From JBFMHP01 sp040752855 (GTDB lineage Bacteria; Pseudomonadota; Gammaproteobacteria; RBG-16-57-12): DNA of 64,000 nucleotides. Below the pieces are notes generated by a model that was not told the origin of the DNA, did no database searches, and worked only from the letters and a program-made list of their open reading frames with translations. The position numbers and the translations under genes were made by a program. Positions 7,655 to 17,159 of this stretch are shown in pieces (positions within the stretch are counted from its first letter, which is position 1; every line of letters starts with the position of its first letter). Where the stretch lies: the NCBI GenBank assembly GCA_040752855.1, contig JBFMHP010000001.1:124001-188000 (forward strand), given 5' to 3'.

Positions 7655-8911
7655 TCAGCGTCTCATCGAATCGAAGAATTCCGCATTGGTCTTGGTGGTG
7701 CGCAGGCGCTCGATCAAGAACTCCATCGCCTGGATCTCCTCCATCGGATGCAGCAGCTTGCGCAGGATCCACATCTTCTGCAACTCGTCCTGGTCGGTGA
7801 GCTTCTCCTCGCGGCGCGTGCCCGAGCGATTGATGTTGATCGCCGGATAGATGCGTTTTTCCGCGATGCTGCGCGCCAGATGGATTTCCATGTTGCCGGT
7901 GCCCTTGAACTCTTCATAGATCACATCGTCCATGCGCGAGCCGGTATCGATCAGGGCGGTGGCGATAATGGTCAGCGAACCGCCTTCCTCGATATTGCGC
8001 GCCGCGCCGAAGAAGCGCTTCGGACGTTGCAGGGCGTTAGCGTCCACACCGCCGGTCAACACCTTGCCGGAGGACGGAATCACGGTGTTATAGGCGCGGG
8101 CCAGGCGCGTGATCGAGTCAAGCAGGATCACCACATCGCGCTTGTGCTCCACCAGGCGCTTGGCCTTTTCGATGACCATCTCAGCGACCTGCACATGGCG
8201 GGTGGCCGGCTCATCGAAGGTGCTGGAGATGACCTCGCCGCGCACGGAACGCTCCATTTCGGTGACTTCCTCGGGGCGTTCGTCGATCAGCAGGACGATC
8301 AGATAGCATTCGGGGTGGTTGTGAGCGATGGAGTGGGCGATATTCTGCAGCATCATGGTTTTGCCCGACTTGGGCGAGGAGACGATCAGGCCGCGCTGGC
8401 CCTTGCCGATCGGGGCGGTGAGGTCGATGACGCGCGCGGTTAGATCCTCGGTGCTGCCGTTGCCCAGTTCCATCACCATGCGCTCTTCGGCATGCAGCGG
8501 CGTCAGGTTCTCGAACACCACCTTGCGCTTGGCCACATCGGGATGCTCGAAGTTGATCTCATCGACCTTGAGCAGGGCGAAATAGCGCTCACCTTCCTTC
8601 GGCGGGCGAATCTTGCCGGTGACCGTGTCGCCCGTGCGCAGGTTGAAGCGCCGGATCTGGCTGGGAGAGACGTAGATATCGTCCGGACCCGCGAGATAGG
8701 AGCCGGTGGCCGAACGCAGGAAGCCGAAGCCATCCTGCAGAATCTCCAGCACCCCGTCACCGGAAATGTCCTCGCCGCTCTTGGAATGGGCCTTGAGGAT
8801 GGAGAAGACCAGATCCTGCTTGCGCGTGCGCGCCGTACCTTCGATGCCCAGGGATTGGGCGATTTCAACTAATTCCGCAACGGGGGTGTTTTTCAGCTCT
8901 GTGAGATTCAT
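7655..8911 (-). CDS. rho: Transcription termination factor Rho
   Basis: Hexameric RNA-dependent ATPase that ends transcription at unstructured C-rich RNA. It is full length at 418 residues. The N-terminal helical domain starts [20 protein letters not shown]. The RNA-binding cold-shock-like fold contains DGFGFLRS. The ATPase core has the Walker A segment [22 protein letters not shown], a Walker B region ([17 protein letters not shown]) and the conserved [10 protein letters not shown] stretch. It sits beside divergent trxA/rhlB as in many gammaproteobacteria. Its leader is pyrimidine-rich (see 8912-9000), suggesting self-regulation. Confidence 0.98.
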   Translation of the reverse strand: MNLTELKNTPVAELVEIAQSLGIEGTARTRKQDLVFSILKAHSKSGEDISGDGVLEILQDGFGFLRSATGSYLAGPDDIYVSPSQIRRFNLRTGDTVTGKIRPPKEGERYFALLKVDEINFEHPDVAKRKVVFENLTPLHAEERMVMELGNGSTEDLTARVIDLTAPIGKGQRGLIVSSPKSGKTMMLQNIAHSIAHNHPECYLIVLLIDERPEEVTEMERSVRGEVISSTFDEPATRHVQVAEMVIEKAKRLVEHKRDVVILLDSITRLARAYNTVIPSSGKVLTGGVDANALQRPKRFFGAARNIEEGGSLTIIATALIDTGSRMDDVIYEEFKGTGNMEIHLARSIAEKRIYPAININRSGTRREEKLTDQDELQKMWILRKLLHPMEEIQAMEFLIERLRTTKTNAEFFDSMRR

Positions 8912-9000
8912 GACCTGTTTTGCTTGCTAAAGATGTGTGGTGTGAGAAAGAAAAATGGAAAGACTAAAACTAAAGGAAACTTGGGAGGTACCAAACAGGG
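8912..9000 (-). promoter_or_regulatory. Pyrimidine-rich rho leader (possible rut-like autoregulatory site)
   Basis: The transcribed strand from about 8990 to 8925 is C/U-rich with very few G residues (CUCCCAAGUUUCC, UUUCUUUCUCACACCACAC). Rho binds such RNA, and rho is known to be autoregulated in E. coli by termination in its leader. That this leader does so is inference. No clear -10/-35 pair was found. Confidence 0.35.
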
Positions 9001-9035
9001 CGTTTGGAGTACCGCTAAACTACCATGATCGACTT

Positions 9036-9084
9036 GTTACGTCCAGCCCCCCGTCCTTTGGAGGGGATATCGGCCGGACATAAC
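9036..9084. terminator. Hairpin between trxA 3' end and rho leader
   Basis: An outer stem GTTACGTCCAGCC (9036-9048) pairs with GGCCGGACATAAC (9072-9084) with two mismatch or wobble positions. Inside it, CCCC and GTCC pair imperfectly with GGAGGGG. It could end trxA transcripts or form the top of the rho leader. No T-run is present. Confidence 0.4.
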
Positions 9085-9100
9085 AAATCTGGAGCATTAA

Positions 9101-9427
9101 TTAAATGTTGCTGTCGATAAACGCGGTCAGCTGTGACTTGGACAGGGCACCGACCTTGGTCGCCTCCACATTGCCGCCCTTGAAGATCATCAGTGTGGGA
9201 ATGCCGCGGATACCGTACTTCGGCGGGGTATTGGGATTCTCATCAATGTTGAGCTTGGCGATGGTGATCTTGCCGGCATACTCCTTGGAAATTTCGTCCA
9301 GGATGGGCGAAATCATCTTGCAGGGGCCGCACCACTCCGCCCAATAATCCACCAGCACCGGTCCTTCGGCCTTCAAAACCTCGTTCTCGAATGTATCATC
9401 CGTTACGTAAACTATATTGGCGCTCAC
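9101..9427 (-). CDS. trxA: Thioredoxin
   Basis: Small cytoplasmic disulfide reductase of 108 residues. The redox motif [10 protein letters not shown] is intact. The cis-proline loop is [14 protein letters not shown] and the C-terminus ends [16 protein letters not shown] at 9427 is chosen because GGAGG lies 9 nt upstream; the frame extends to 9508 but that part is not thioredoxin-like. It is divergent from rhlB across a 131-nt gap (9428-9558). It shares orientation with rho, and read-through into rho is possible. Confidence 0.96.
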   Translation of the reverse strand: MSANIVYVTDDTFENEVLKAEGPVLVDYWAEWCGPCKMISPILDEISKEYAGKITIAKLNIDENPNTPPKYGIRGIPTLMIFKGGNVEATKVGALSKSQLTAFIDSNI

Positions 9428-9558
9428 GTATCTTGGCCTCCAAATGAGTGAACACAATGCATTGTTATTGATTCTAGCAGCTCGAAACAGACATTTGAGC
9501 GGATTCATCCGACGATTTCAAGCCCAACTTCAGAATTTTCTGATATCCTAGCCCGCAT

Positions 9559-10881
9559 ATGAGCGAACACCATTTAACCCAAACCCGTCTCGACAGCCTG
9601 CCCCTGGCCGCCCCCCTGATACAGGCCCTCAACGATCTCGGATTCACCTACTGTACGCCGATCCAGGCCGCCGCCCTGCCGCTGGCACTCGACGGCAAGG
9701 ATCTGCTGGGGCAGGCCCAGACCGGCACCGGCAAGACCGCGACCTTTCTGCTCTCGGCGATGAATTGGCTGATCCATAATCCCGCCCCCGAGCGCCGCCG
9801 CCCCAATCAGCCGCGCGCCTTGATCCTGGCGCCGACCCGCGAGCTGGCACTCCAGATCCACAAGGATTTCACCGCGCTGGCCAAGTACACCGAATTGACC
9901 GCGGCGGTGATCTATGGCGGAACGGGTTACGGCACCCAGCGCAAGCAGCTCGAGGAAGGCGTAGATATCCTGGTCGGCACGCCAGGACGCACCATCGATT
10001 ATTTCAAGCAGCATGTCTTCGATTTACGTGAGACCCAGGTCGTCGTGCTCGATGAGGCCGACCGCATGTTCGATCTCGGCTTCATCAAGGATATCCGCTT
10101 CCTGCTGCGGCGCACTCCCAAACCGGACAAGCGCCTGAGCATGCTGTTTTCCGCCACCCTGCCGTGGAAGGTCACCGAGCTGGCCTACGAGCACATGAAC
10201 AACCCGCAACTCGTGGCCATTGATACCGAGCAGGTCACCGCCAAGAAGATCGAGGAAGCGATCTACTTCCCCTCCAACGAGGAGAAGCTCCCGCTTTTGA
10301 TCGGCCTGCTGCGCAAGCACCAGCCCTCGCGCGCCATCATCTTCGTCAACACCAAGGCCGTCGCCGAGCGGGTGGTAAATACCCTTCAGACCAACGACTA
10401 TCACGCTGGCGCGCTCTCCGGCGACGTGCCGCAGAACAAGCGCCAGCAACTGCTCAAGCAATTTCAGGATGGCGAACTGCCCCTCCTGGTGGCCACCGAC
10501 GTGGCCGCGCGCGGCCTGCACATCGAGGCGGTGAGCCACGTGATCAATTTCGACCTGCCGCAGGATGCCGAGGATTACGTCCACCGCATCGGGCGCACCG
10601 CGCGCGCCGGGGCCTCGGGCGTGGCGCTGAGCATCGGCTGCGAGGAGTACTCGTTCCATCAGCCGGAGATCGAGGAATACATCGGCCACAAGATCCCGTA
10701 TGTCGCCATCACCGATGATCTGCTGCCCGAGATCAAAACCGCCCCGCGCGTCAGATCGCAGCGCCCGCATCGTAAGCCGCATGCAGCAGGCGAGAAGACC
10801 GGAGGCGACGCCGCCGGCAAGCGCCGCCGTCGGCGACCGCGCAGCAAGGCCCGGCCTGCCGCCGCTTCACAAGGCGAATAA
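9559..10881 (+). CDS. rhlB: DEAD-box ATP-dependent RNA helicase RhlB
   Basis: Unwinds structured RNA; in E. coli it is the helicase of the RNA degradosome. It has 440 residues. Motifs in order: the Q motif (FTYCTPIQ), Walker A AQTGTGKTA, APTRELALQ, GTPGR, DEAD as LDEADRMFDLGF, SAT, FVNT, TDVAARGLH and HRIGRTARAG. The segment IGHKIPYVAITDDLL is typical of RhlB. The C-terminal ~55 residues are very basic (KRRRRRPRSK), suited to RNA binding. Position next to trxA and rho supports RhlB over other DEAD-box members. mtnB follows 3 nt after the stop. Confidence 0.94.
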   Translation: MSEHHLTQTRLDSLPLAAPLIQALNDLGFTYCTPIQAAALPLALDGKDLLGQAQTGTGKTATFLLSAMNWLIHNPAPERRRPNQPRALILAPTRELALQIHKDFTALAKYTELTAAVIYGGTGYGTQRKQLEEGVDILVGTPGRTIDYFKQHVFDLRETQVVVLDEADRMFDLGFIKDIRFLLRRTPKPDKRLSMLFSATLPWKVTELAYEHMNNPQLVAIDTEQVTAKKIEEAIYFPSNEEKLPLLIGLLRKHQPSRAIIFVNTKAVAERVVNTLQTNDYHAGALSGDVPQNKRQQLLKQFQDGELPLLVATDVAARGLHIEAVSHVINFDLPQDAEDYVHRIGRTARAGASGVALSIGCEEYSFHQPEIEEYIGHKIPYVAITDDLLPEIKTAPRVRSQRPHRKPHAAGEKTGGDAAGKRRRRRPRSKARPAAASQGE

Positions 10882-10884
10882 CCC

Positions 10885-11520
10885 ATGAGCACCTTCGACG
10901 ACCTGCCTCCTTGCGAAGCGCTGGCCGAGATCGCGCGCGATTTTCACTGCCGCGGCTGGATGGCCGGTACCGCCGGCAACCTCAGCCGGCGCGATCCGCA
11001 ACGGCCGCACGCCTTCTGGATCACCGCCAGCGGCAAACCGAAGGGCCGCCTCAGTGCGGAAGACTTCCTGCTGATCGATGTCGCCAGCGGCGCGGTGCTC
11101 GCAACACCCGTGGAGGCCAACCGCCCCTCGGCGGAGACCAGCATCCATCAGGCGATCTACACGCTTTTCCCCGAGGCGCACGCCTGCCTGCACGTACACA
11201 CGGTCGACGCCTACCTCGCCACCACGCGCCATGCGCCGGAAGGGTTGGAGCTGCCGCTGCCACCGCTCGAGATGATCAAAGGATTCGATATCTGGGTGGA
11301 AAACCCGCAGGTGAGCCTGCCGCTGTTTGACAACTGGCTCGAGGTGCCGCGCATCGCCGAAGAGATCCGCGCGCGGTTTGAAAAGTCTAAACCGGCGGTG
11401 CCGGCGCTGATGATCCGCAACCACGGCGTCACGGTCTGGGGAAAAAACCTGCAACAGGCCTACAACCGGCTGGAGATCCTGGAATTCATCATGAGTTATC
11501 TGGCGCGCCTGCCGGATTGA
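10885..11520 (+). CDS. mtnB: Methylthioribulose-1-phosphate dehydratase
   Basis: Methionine salvage enzyme of the class II aldolase fold, which dehydrates methylthioribulose 1-phosphate. It has 211 residues. The start reads FHCRGWMAGTAGNLS, followed by ITASGKPKG. The acidic residue lies in RPSAETSIH, the zinc ligands in CLHVHTVDAY, and a distal His in MIRNHGVTVWG. It is only 3 nt from rhlB, so it is probably co-transcribed. No other mtn genes are visible. Its last 32 nt overlap the end of the opposing GGDEF gene. Confidence 0.9.
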   Translation: MSTFDDLPPCEALAEIARDFHCRGWMAGTAGNLSRRDPQRPHAFWITASGKPKGRLSAEDFLLIDVASGAVLATPVEANRPSAETSIHQAIYTLFPEAHACLHVHTVDAYLATTRHAPEGLELPLPPLEMIKGFDIWVENPQVSLPLFDNWLEVPRIAEEIRARFEKSKPAVPALMIRNHGVTVWGKNLQQAYNRLEILEFIMSYLARLPD

Positions 11521-12640
11521 CGCTGCAATACCCCGCGCACACCACACGGTTTCTTCCTTCATTCTTGGCCTGATAGAGGGCCTGGTCGGCTTGCTCCACC
11601 AGCATGGCGCCGATTTCCTGCGAGGGACGCGGATCGTGGGCACATTGGATCAACGCCACACCGACCGAGACCGTGGCGCGGATCACCTGACCATTGTCGA
11701 CGGTGATGGCGTGCCCGGCGAGTTCATTGCGGATGCGCTCGGCGATCTCCACCGCCACATCGGCCGGGCTGTCGACCAGCAACACGACGAACTCTTCCCC
11801 GCCGTAGCGGGCCAGGATGTCGCTGCAGCGTAATTGACGGCGCACCAGATCGGCAAAGGCCTTCAATACCTGATCCCCGGCGCGATGCCCGTAGGTGTCG
11901 TTGATGCGTTTGAAGTGATCGATGTCGAGGAGCAGACAGGAGAGCGGTTCGTTGCGGCGCTTGGCGCGGGTGAGTTCTTCGCCCAACCGCTGTTCGAAGA
12001 AACGGCGGTTATTCACCGCAGTGAGAAAATCCGTCAACCCGACGCGCTTGAGCCGCTCGTGATTGGCGGCATTCTCCAGGCAGATGGCGGCCACCGCCGC
12101 CAGGCGTTGCAGGAAATCAGTGCCAGAGCCGGTCACGAAGCGCTCCTCGCGGAAGCTGCCGAGGTTGAGGCTGCCGATCATCTCGCCGTAGCGCAGCAGC
12201 GGCACCAGGGCGATGCTGGCGGGCTTGGCCTCGCAGCGGGCGAACAACGCGCCGTGACGTTCGGGGTGATATTTATCCAGGACCGGCGCGCCGGAAAAGC
12301 CGTAGAAGGCATCGAGTTCATCGGCCGTTTCGCAGAACATCAGGCCGGTATGGGCGTCGAGGTCCATGCCCTCGTCGGTGAGGATGTGCTGGAGTTCGAA
12401 GGCCGGGTCGATCAGGCTGAGGGTGACCACGTCAAGTTCGAAGGCGGCGCGGTAGTCGTGCAGCAGGGTGTGGAGCAATTCCGGCAGGGAATTGAGGCTG
12501 ATCAGACGCAGTTCCTGCTCCTGGAAGCGGCGCATCTTGAGTTCATTGGCGCGCGCCTGGCTGAAAAAGGCCCGCAGCTGTTTGCGCAATTGCTGATTCG
12601 TTGTGTAGAGGTCGCTATCGCTCATCGAAACGGCCGGCAC
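11489..12640 (-). CDS. Diguanylate cyclase (DUF484/GAF-like sensor plus GGDEF)
   Basis: Predicted to make cyclic di-GMP. A short coiled coil (LRAFFSQARANELKMRRFQE) leads into a GAF-like DUF484 region (about residues 50-195). The GGDEF domain then begins TDFLTAVNNRRFFEQ. The active site is RYGGEEF, an active variant, with DIDHFKRINDTYGH upstream. An RxxD inhibitory site is not obvious. The longest frame begins at a TTG (12694). GTG 12640 has AGGAGAG 7 nt upstream and is preferred; ATG 12625 is the alternative. The 3' end overlaps mtnB by 32 nt, tail to tail. The gene lies about 60 nt downstream of the LVIVD lipoprotein gene on the same strand. Confidence 0.88.
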   Translation of the reverse strand: MPAVSMSDSDLYTTNQQLRKQLRAFFSQARANELKMRRFQEQELRLISLNSLPELLHTLLHDYRAAFELDVVTLSLIDPAFELQHILTDEGMDLDAHTGLMFCETADELDAFYGFSGAPVLDKYHPERHGALFARCEAKPASIALVPLLRYGEMIGSLNLGSFREERFVTGSGTDFLQRLAAVAAICLENAANHERLKRVGLTDFLTAVNNRRFFEQRLGEELTRAKRRNEPLSCLLLDIDHFKRINDTYGHRAGDQVLKAFADLVRRQLRCSDILARYGGEEFVVLLVDSPADVAVEIAERIRNELAGHAITVDNGQVIRATVSVGVALIQCAHDPRPSQEIGAMLVEQADQALYQAKNEGRNRVVCAGYCSVNPAGAPDNS

Positions 12641-12697
12641 CTGCACTCTCTCCTGGGGGATGCGCATAGCCTCGCGCTTGACGCAACCCCCCAATGA

Positions 12698-15400
12698 TTA
12701 TGGTGCTTGTGTCGGCAGCGGGCGCTGCTCCTTTAATGCCTTTTGCAGATCTTCCATGCTATACGTGCTGCGTTTGCCGGCGGGCATGGCCACCTCGAGC
12801 AGGCGCGGATACTCCATCAGGCGGCCGTCCTTGGTCTGCACGATCAAGTCGTAGAACCCGAGCGCGAGCCCGGCGGGCAGCGTCAGCTCCAGGGCGGCGG
12901 GCGACTTTTTCAGGGAGACGGCAGGGGAGACGGCGGCGCTGGCCAGGAAGGGCTGGCCGCCGCCGAGGATGACCTGTTCCCCGGCCGCGATCGGGCCGGC
13001 GGGCAGGGCGCCGCGATAGACGTGCCGCAGGGCGGGGACCTCCAGCTGAGCGATGTCATAGACGATCACGCCCATGCCTTGATGGCTGACATAAAGCGCG
13101 TCGTCCTTGAGCGCAATGTCCCGAATCCCATCCGGCAGCCTGAGCGAGGCCTGTTTGACCAGCTTGTTGCCGGCGTAGACATCGAGCACACCGGATTCGG
13201 CGGCGGCGACGATGCGCCCGCCCGCCATGGCCACACGGTCGTACGGCTGATCGCCGCGCCGGCGGACCAGCTCAGGGAACGGTTCGCCGCCGGCCTCGAA
13301 TACCGCGAGCTGCCCCTCCTCGGTAAGCGCGGCCAGGCGCTCTGCCTCGGCGGCCACGGCGCGATAACGCCCGGCGATCACGCCCAGCGAAGTGCAGTTC
13401 TTTTTCTCGTCGATGCTCCAAATCCCGAGCTGGCCGGCCGGACTCACGGTAAAGGCCTTGCCCGGGACGGCGGCCACGGCCTTGACCTCACCGACCTGGA
13501 AATACGCGGCGGCCAGCCGCGCCTGGAAGGGATCGCGGATATCGATCAGCACCAGGCTGCCTTGCCCCGCGGCGACATAGGCATCGGTACCGACGATGGC
13601 CATCTGGGCGGGCCTGCCCGAAATCTCCACGCTGGTCATCCAGATCGGGCCTTCCGGATTGTTGGCGTCATAGACATGGAATGCCCCGTTGGCGCCCAAG
13701 GCATAGCCGTAGGGGCCCTGGACCGCCACATCCGACAGGAACGCGCCGGCCTGATAGCGCGAGACAATCTTGAGGTGGCGCTTGTCGCGCACATCCACCA
13801 CCAGCACGCCGCCCCACCAATCCATCACATAGGCATAGTCGCCCTGGACGGTCACGCCCCAGGCCGCGCCCGGGGTGTCTATCCCGGAGAGCCAGCGCGG
13901 CGCGCGCGGATCGCTGACATCGATGACTTGCAGTCCGGCCTCCCAGTCGGCCAGATAGAGCAGGTCGTCGTCGAGGTAGAGGCCGCGCGCGTTGCCGGGC
14001 GTGGCCACATGACCGATCACCACCGGCAGACGCGGGTCGCGGATGTCGAGGATGTATACCCCGTCATCGTAGAAGGCGGCATAGGCGAGGCGCCCGCTGA
14101 TCAGAATGTCCTCGGCCTGTCCGCCGGGATTGAACGCCCCCACCGGCAGCGGGTTTGCCGGATCGGAGACATCGAAGATCAACACACCGCTGCTGTCGTC
14201 GGCGACATAGGCATGCTGTTCAAAAACTTTGACCGCCCAGGCCTTGCCGGGGGTGTCGTAACTGCCGAGGATGACCGGCCTCTGCGGATCATGGACGTCG
14301 ATGATATGAAAACCGCCGCGATGGTCGGCCAGATAGAGCCTGCGACCGACCAGCTCCATGCCGTAGCTCAATCCCGGCGTAGCCAGGTTGGCCCGGATAC
14401 GCAGGGTGCGGGGATCGATGACCTGCAGACCGTGATCGTCATCCCCCAGATAAATGATGCCCTGGTCATCGAGCAGCACCCCTTTGGCTGAGCCCGGGGT
14501 GTGCAGGTTGTCGCGGTGTTTTACCCGGCGCGGGTCATGGACTTCGTAGCGGTGCAGGCCGGAGAACCAGTCGGCGACATACAGGGTTTCATCGCGGTAT
14601 TCGACCCGGCGGCTGCCGCCGAGATTGAGACCGGAGTGATTGAGCGCCGGCATCGTCGCCCCGGCGAGGTCATACACCGTGATGCCGTCCGCCGTGCCCA
14701 GGATGGCCATGTCACCCTCCACGGCGGCTGCGGTGACCGTCGCCTTCGGCGGGATGCCGCCGAGCCACACCGGTCGTTCGGCACGACTGACATCGAGCAC
14801 CGCCCAGTGGCCGTAAGATTCGACCAGGGCATAGCGCTCGCTGACCGCCAGGCGCGTGCCCGGCCCGAACTTGTTATTGCTGCCCAGCCAGCGCGGCTTG
14901 GCCGGGATGCTGATATCCACCACGCTCAGGCCCAGCTCGCCGGCCAGATAGAGTTTGCCGTTGGCCACCGCCAGATCGGCGATGTCTCCGGCCACATGGA
15001 AGCGGGCGACCTCGGTGGGCGCACTCAGCTGGCCGGTCTGGTATACCCGCAGCCCCTCGCCGCCGGCCGCAAGGTAACAATAACCCTCCCAGACGACCGA
15101 CGCCTGCACCTTGAACGGGAATCCCACGTCCTTCAGGCATTCGGCGCGCCCGCCGCCCAGCAACTGTGCATAGCGTTTGCGGTCCGCCTCGCCCGGGATG
15201 ATCTCCGGCGGGCCGCTCGCGCGCAAGGCAACGGAGACGACCTCGGAGGCCTGATCGAAACGCAGGTTCAGATGCGCCTCTTGGCCGAACCCGACCTTCT
15301 GCGGCGAGGTATCCTGCAACGCCGGCAGGGACCCGCACCCGGACAGGTGCAGCACCAGCCCGGAGGCGGCCAGCAGGGGGAGGACGAGAGGCATGCGCAT
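12698..15400 (-). CDS. LVIVD-repeat lipoprotein (beta-propeller)
   Basis: A large (about 900 residues) predicted lipoprotein. The signal peptide ends in a lipobox (LHLSGC), so it is probably anchored in a membrane facing the periplasm or outside. At least eight LVIVD-type repeats occur between about residues 130 and 650, for example GLSVVDISIPAKP, GFHIIDVHDPQRP, GVLIFDVSDPANP, GVYILDIRDPRLP, GLQVIDVSDPRAP and GVLVVDVRDKRH. They probably form one or two beta-propellers. The C-terminal end adds a non-repeat domain and a charged tail. ATG 15400 is preferred over the TTG at 15409. The function of LVIVD proteins is largely unknown; adhesion or surface binding is a guess. Confidence 0.85.
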   Translation of the reverse strand: MRMPLVLPLLAASGLVLHLSGCGSLPALQDTSPQKVGFGQEAHLNLRFDQASEVVSVALRASGPPEIIPGEADRKRYAQLLGGGRAECLKDVGFPFKVQASVVWEGYCYLAAGGEGLRVYQTGQLSAPTEVARFHVAGDIADLAVANGKLYLAGELGLSVVDISIPAKPRWLGSNNKFGPGTRLAVSERYALVESYGHWAVLDVSRAERPVWLGGIPPKATVTAAAVEGDMAILGTADGITVYDLAGATMPALNHSGLNLGGSRRVEYRDETLYVADWFSGLHRYEVHDPRRVKHRDNLHTPGSAKGVLLDDQGIIYLGDDDHGLQVIDPRTLRIRANLATPGLSYGMELVGRRLYLADHRGGFHIIDVHDPQRPVILGSYDTPGKAWAVKVFEQHAYVADDSSGVLIFDVSDPANPLPVGAFNPGGQAEDILISGRLAYAAFYDDGVYILDIRDPRLPVVIGHVATPGNARGLYLDDDLLYLADWEAGLQVIDVSDPRAPRWLSGIDTPGAAWGVTVQGDYAYVMDWWGGVLVVDVRDKRHLKIVSRYQAGAFLSDVAVQGPYGYALGANGAFHVYDANNPEGPIWMTSVEISGRPAQMAIVGTDAYVAAGQGSLVLIDIRDPFQARLAAAYFQVGEVKAVAAVPGKAFTVSPAGQLGIWSIDEKKNCTSLGVIAGRYRAVAAEAERLAALTEEGQLAVFEAGGEPFPELVRRRGDQPYDRVAMAGGRIVAAAESGVLDVYAGNKLVKQASLRLPDGIRDIALKDDALYVSHQGMGVIVYDIAQLEVPALRHVYRGALPAGPIAAGEQVILGGGQPFLASAAVSPAVSLKKSPAALELTLPAGLALGFYDLIVQTKDGRLMEYPRLLEVAMPAGKRSTYSMEDLQKALKEQRPLPTQAP

Positions 15401-15465
15401 GGTGTTCAATCCATTCCGTCGTGAGCGGCGAAATCCGGCGCCCGCCGCGAATATTTCCGCCGTTG

Positions 15466-15981
15466 TTACAGTTTGCTGATCGGGTGTTGCTTGGCCTCGC
15501 CGACCGGCTTGAGCTTCTCCGCCAGCATGCGCGCCTTGGCCGATTCGATACGTTCCGGCACATAATAGGTGCCGCGGAATTCGCCGTCGACCAGCTTCAG
15601 GCGGATGAAGTTGGTCTGCCCGGCGGCGAAGTTGAAAGTCTCCTCCCCGGCGATCTCCTGCGGCGCGGGGTTATCGCCGATGACGTCCCAGGAGCGCACG
15701 CGCACCGTCGCCTCGATCGGCTTGATCCGCAGCATGACGTATTCGCCCTGCGCCAGATACACCAGATCGTTGCCGTTGATGTCGACCAACACGGTATCAT
15801 CGGGCAGGCCGCGGTTGAGGCCGAGGTCCTCGCGCAGGAAATATACGGTGGAATAGGGCTGGTCGAGATTGGTTTCGACAATCGGGCTATTGGCGATGAA
15901 GCGGGTGTCAACGCAGCCGGTCAGCGTCAATACCGCGATCGAGGCTATCAACAGAAACAACCGCCTGGTCAGCTTGCCCAT
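15466..15981 (-). CDS. DUF2846-like lipoprotein
   Basis: A 171-residue predicted lipoprotein with a hydrophobic signal and lipobox (VLTLTGC). The body resembles DUF2846: STVYFLREDLG, then VLVDINGNDLVYLAQGEYV, then FAAGQTNFIRLKL. It lies 65 nt upstream of the LVIVD lipoprotein on the same strand, so the two may be co-transcribed and placed in the same envelope compartment. No enzymatic motif is visible. The function is unknown. Confidence 0.72.
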   Translation of the reverse strand: MGKLTRRLFLLIASIAVLTLTGCVDTRFIANSPIVETNLDQPYSTVYFLREDLGLNRGLPDDTVLVDINGNDLVYLAQGEYVMLRIKPIEATVRVRSWDVIGDNPAPQEIAGEETFNFAAGQTNFIRLKLVDGEFRGTYYVPERIESAKARMLAEKLKPVGEAKQHPISKL

Positions 15982-16132
15982 ATCTAAACTCCAGCCTTTT
16001 TGATCTTCGTTATGCGCGCGGGATGGTCAGCAGGCACAAGAGTATCACTATCCCAGCCATCTTTCTAACCGCGCGCGCTGAACTTTCAGTATCGGTTGGA
16101 CAAGACAGCCTCCCCGCATGTTCCCGCCACGG

Positions 16133-17098
16133 CTATTTGACACTGCCCCCGGCGGCCTGGAGATCGGCGTGATACGACGAACGCACCATCGGCCCGCTGG
16201 CCACGCTGGTGAAGCCCAGCGCGCGGGCGGTCTGCGCCAGCTGCTCGAACTGCTCCGGCGCGACATAGCGGGCCACCGGCAGATGATGCGGACTGGGCTG
16301 GAGGTACTGCCCCAGCGTGAGCATATCGCAGCCGTGCGCGCGCAGATCCTCGAGCACCGCGATGATCTCCGCGTCGGTCTCGCCCAGCCCCAGCATCAGG
16401 CCGGACTTGGTCGGCACCTGCGGCGCGCAGGACTTGAAGCGCTGCAGCAAGTCCAGCGAGCCTTGATAATCCGCACCGGGGCGCGCCTGTTTGTACAGCC
16501 GCGGCACCGTTTCGAGATTGTGGTTGAAGACATCGGGTGGCTCCCGGCAGAGGAATTCCAGCGCGATGTCCGCCCGGCCACGAAAATCCGGCACCAGGAT
16601 CTCGATGCGCGTCTGCGGCGTGGCCAGGCGCAGGGCCTGCACGCACTTGGCGAAATGCTCGGCCCCGCCGTCGCGCAGATCATCGCGGTCGACCGAGGTG
16701 ACCACCACGTATTTCAGGCCCATGGCCTGAACCGCCGCGGCCAGGTGTTCGGGTTCGTTGGGGTCGAGCGGATCGGGGCGGCCGTGGGCGACATCGCAGA
16801 ATGGGCAGCGCCGCGTACAGATCCCGCCCATGATCATGAAGGTGGCGGTGCCGTGATGGAAGCACTCGCCGAGGTTCGGGCAGGCGGCCTCCTCGCAGAC
16901 CGAATGCAGTTTCTGCTCACGCAGGATGGCCTTGATGCGCGCCACCTCCGGCCCGGTGGGCGACTTGGCCTTGATCCAGCGCGGCTTGGGCAGGGGATGT
17001 TCCGCCGGCACCACCTTAATCGGGATGCGCGCGGTCTTCGAGGCGCCTTTCAGCGGATTGCGCTTGGGCTTGGCGGGTTGATCGGGGGGATTCGACAT
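16133..17098 (-). CDS. lipA: Lipoyl synthase
   Basis: Radical-SAM enzyme that inserts two sulfur atoms into octanoyl groups on lipoyl domains. It has 321 residues. The auxiliary-cluster motif [12 protein letters not shown] (Cx4Cx5C) precedes the radical SAM motif CTRRCPFC (Cx3Cx2C), and the C-terminal serine ligand lies in VRSSYHA. Both clusters are complete. It lies 61 nt downstream of hemY on the same strand. lipB is not in the window. The 151-nt gap to the DUF2846 gene contains a widely spaced GCGCGCGG/CCGCGCGC pair but no clear terminator. Confidence 0.97.
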   Translation of the reverse strand: MSNPPDQPAKPKRNPLKGASKTARIPIKVVPAEHPLPKPRWIKAKSPTGPEVARIKAILREQKLHSVCEEAACPNLGECFHHGTATFMIMGGICTRRCPFCDVAHGRPDPLDPNEPEHLAAAVQAMGLKYVVVTSVDRDDLRDGGAEHFAKCVQALRLATPQTRIEILVPDFRGRADIALEFLCREPPDVFNHNLETVPRLYKQARPGADYQGSLDLLQRFKSCAPQVPTKSGLMLGLGETDAEIIAVLEDLRAHGCDMLTLGQYLQPSPHHLPVARYVAPEQFEQLAQTARALGFTSVASGPMVRSSYHADLQAAGGSVK

Positions 17099-17159
17099 GC
17101 GGCTGAATTCAGTCAGGTTAGGGTGCGCGTAAACGGCATGATTTTCAAGCGCGCCGTGT

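Noticed and set aside
9036..9084. Classical intrinsic terminator for trxA
   Set aside because: The stem is imperfect and no T-run follows on either strand; kept only as a hairpin.
12743..15424. Long plus-strand open frames opposite the LVIVD lipoprotein gene
   Set aside because: They are antisense to a gene with a signal peptide and repeated protein motifs; their translations are low-complexity, rich in Arg, Gly and Ala, and have no domain or binding site.
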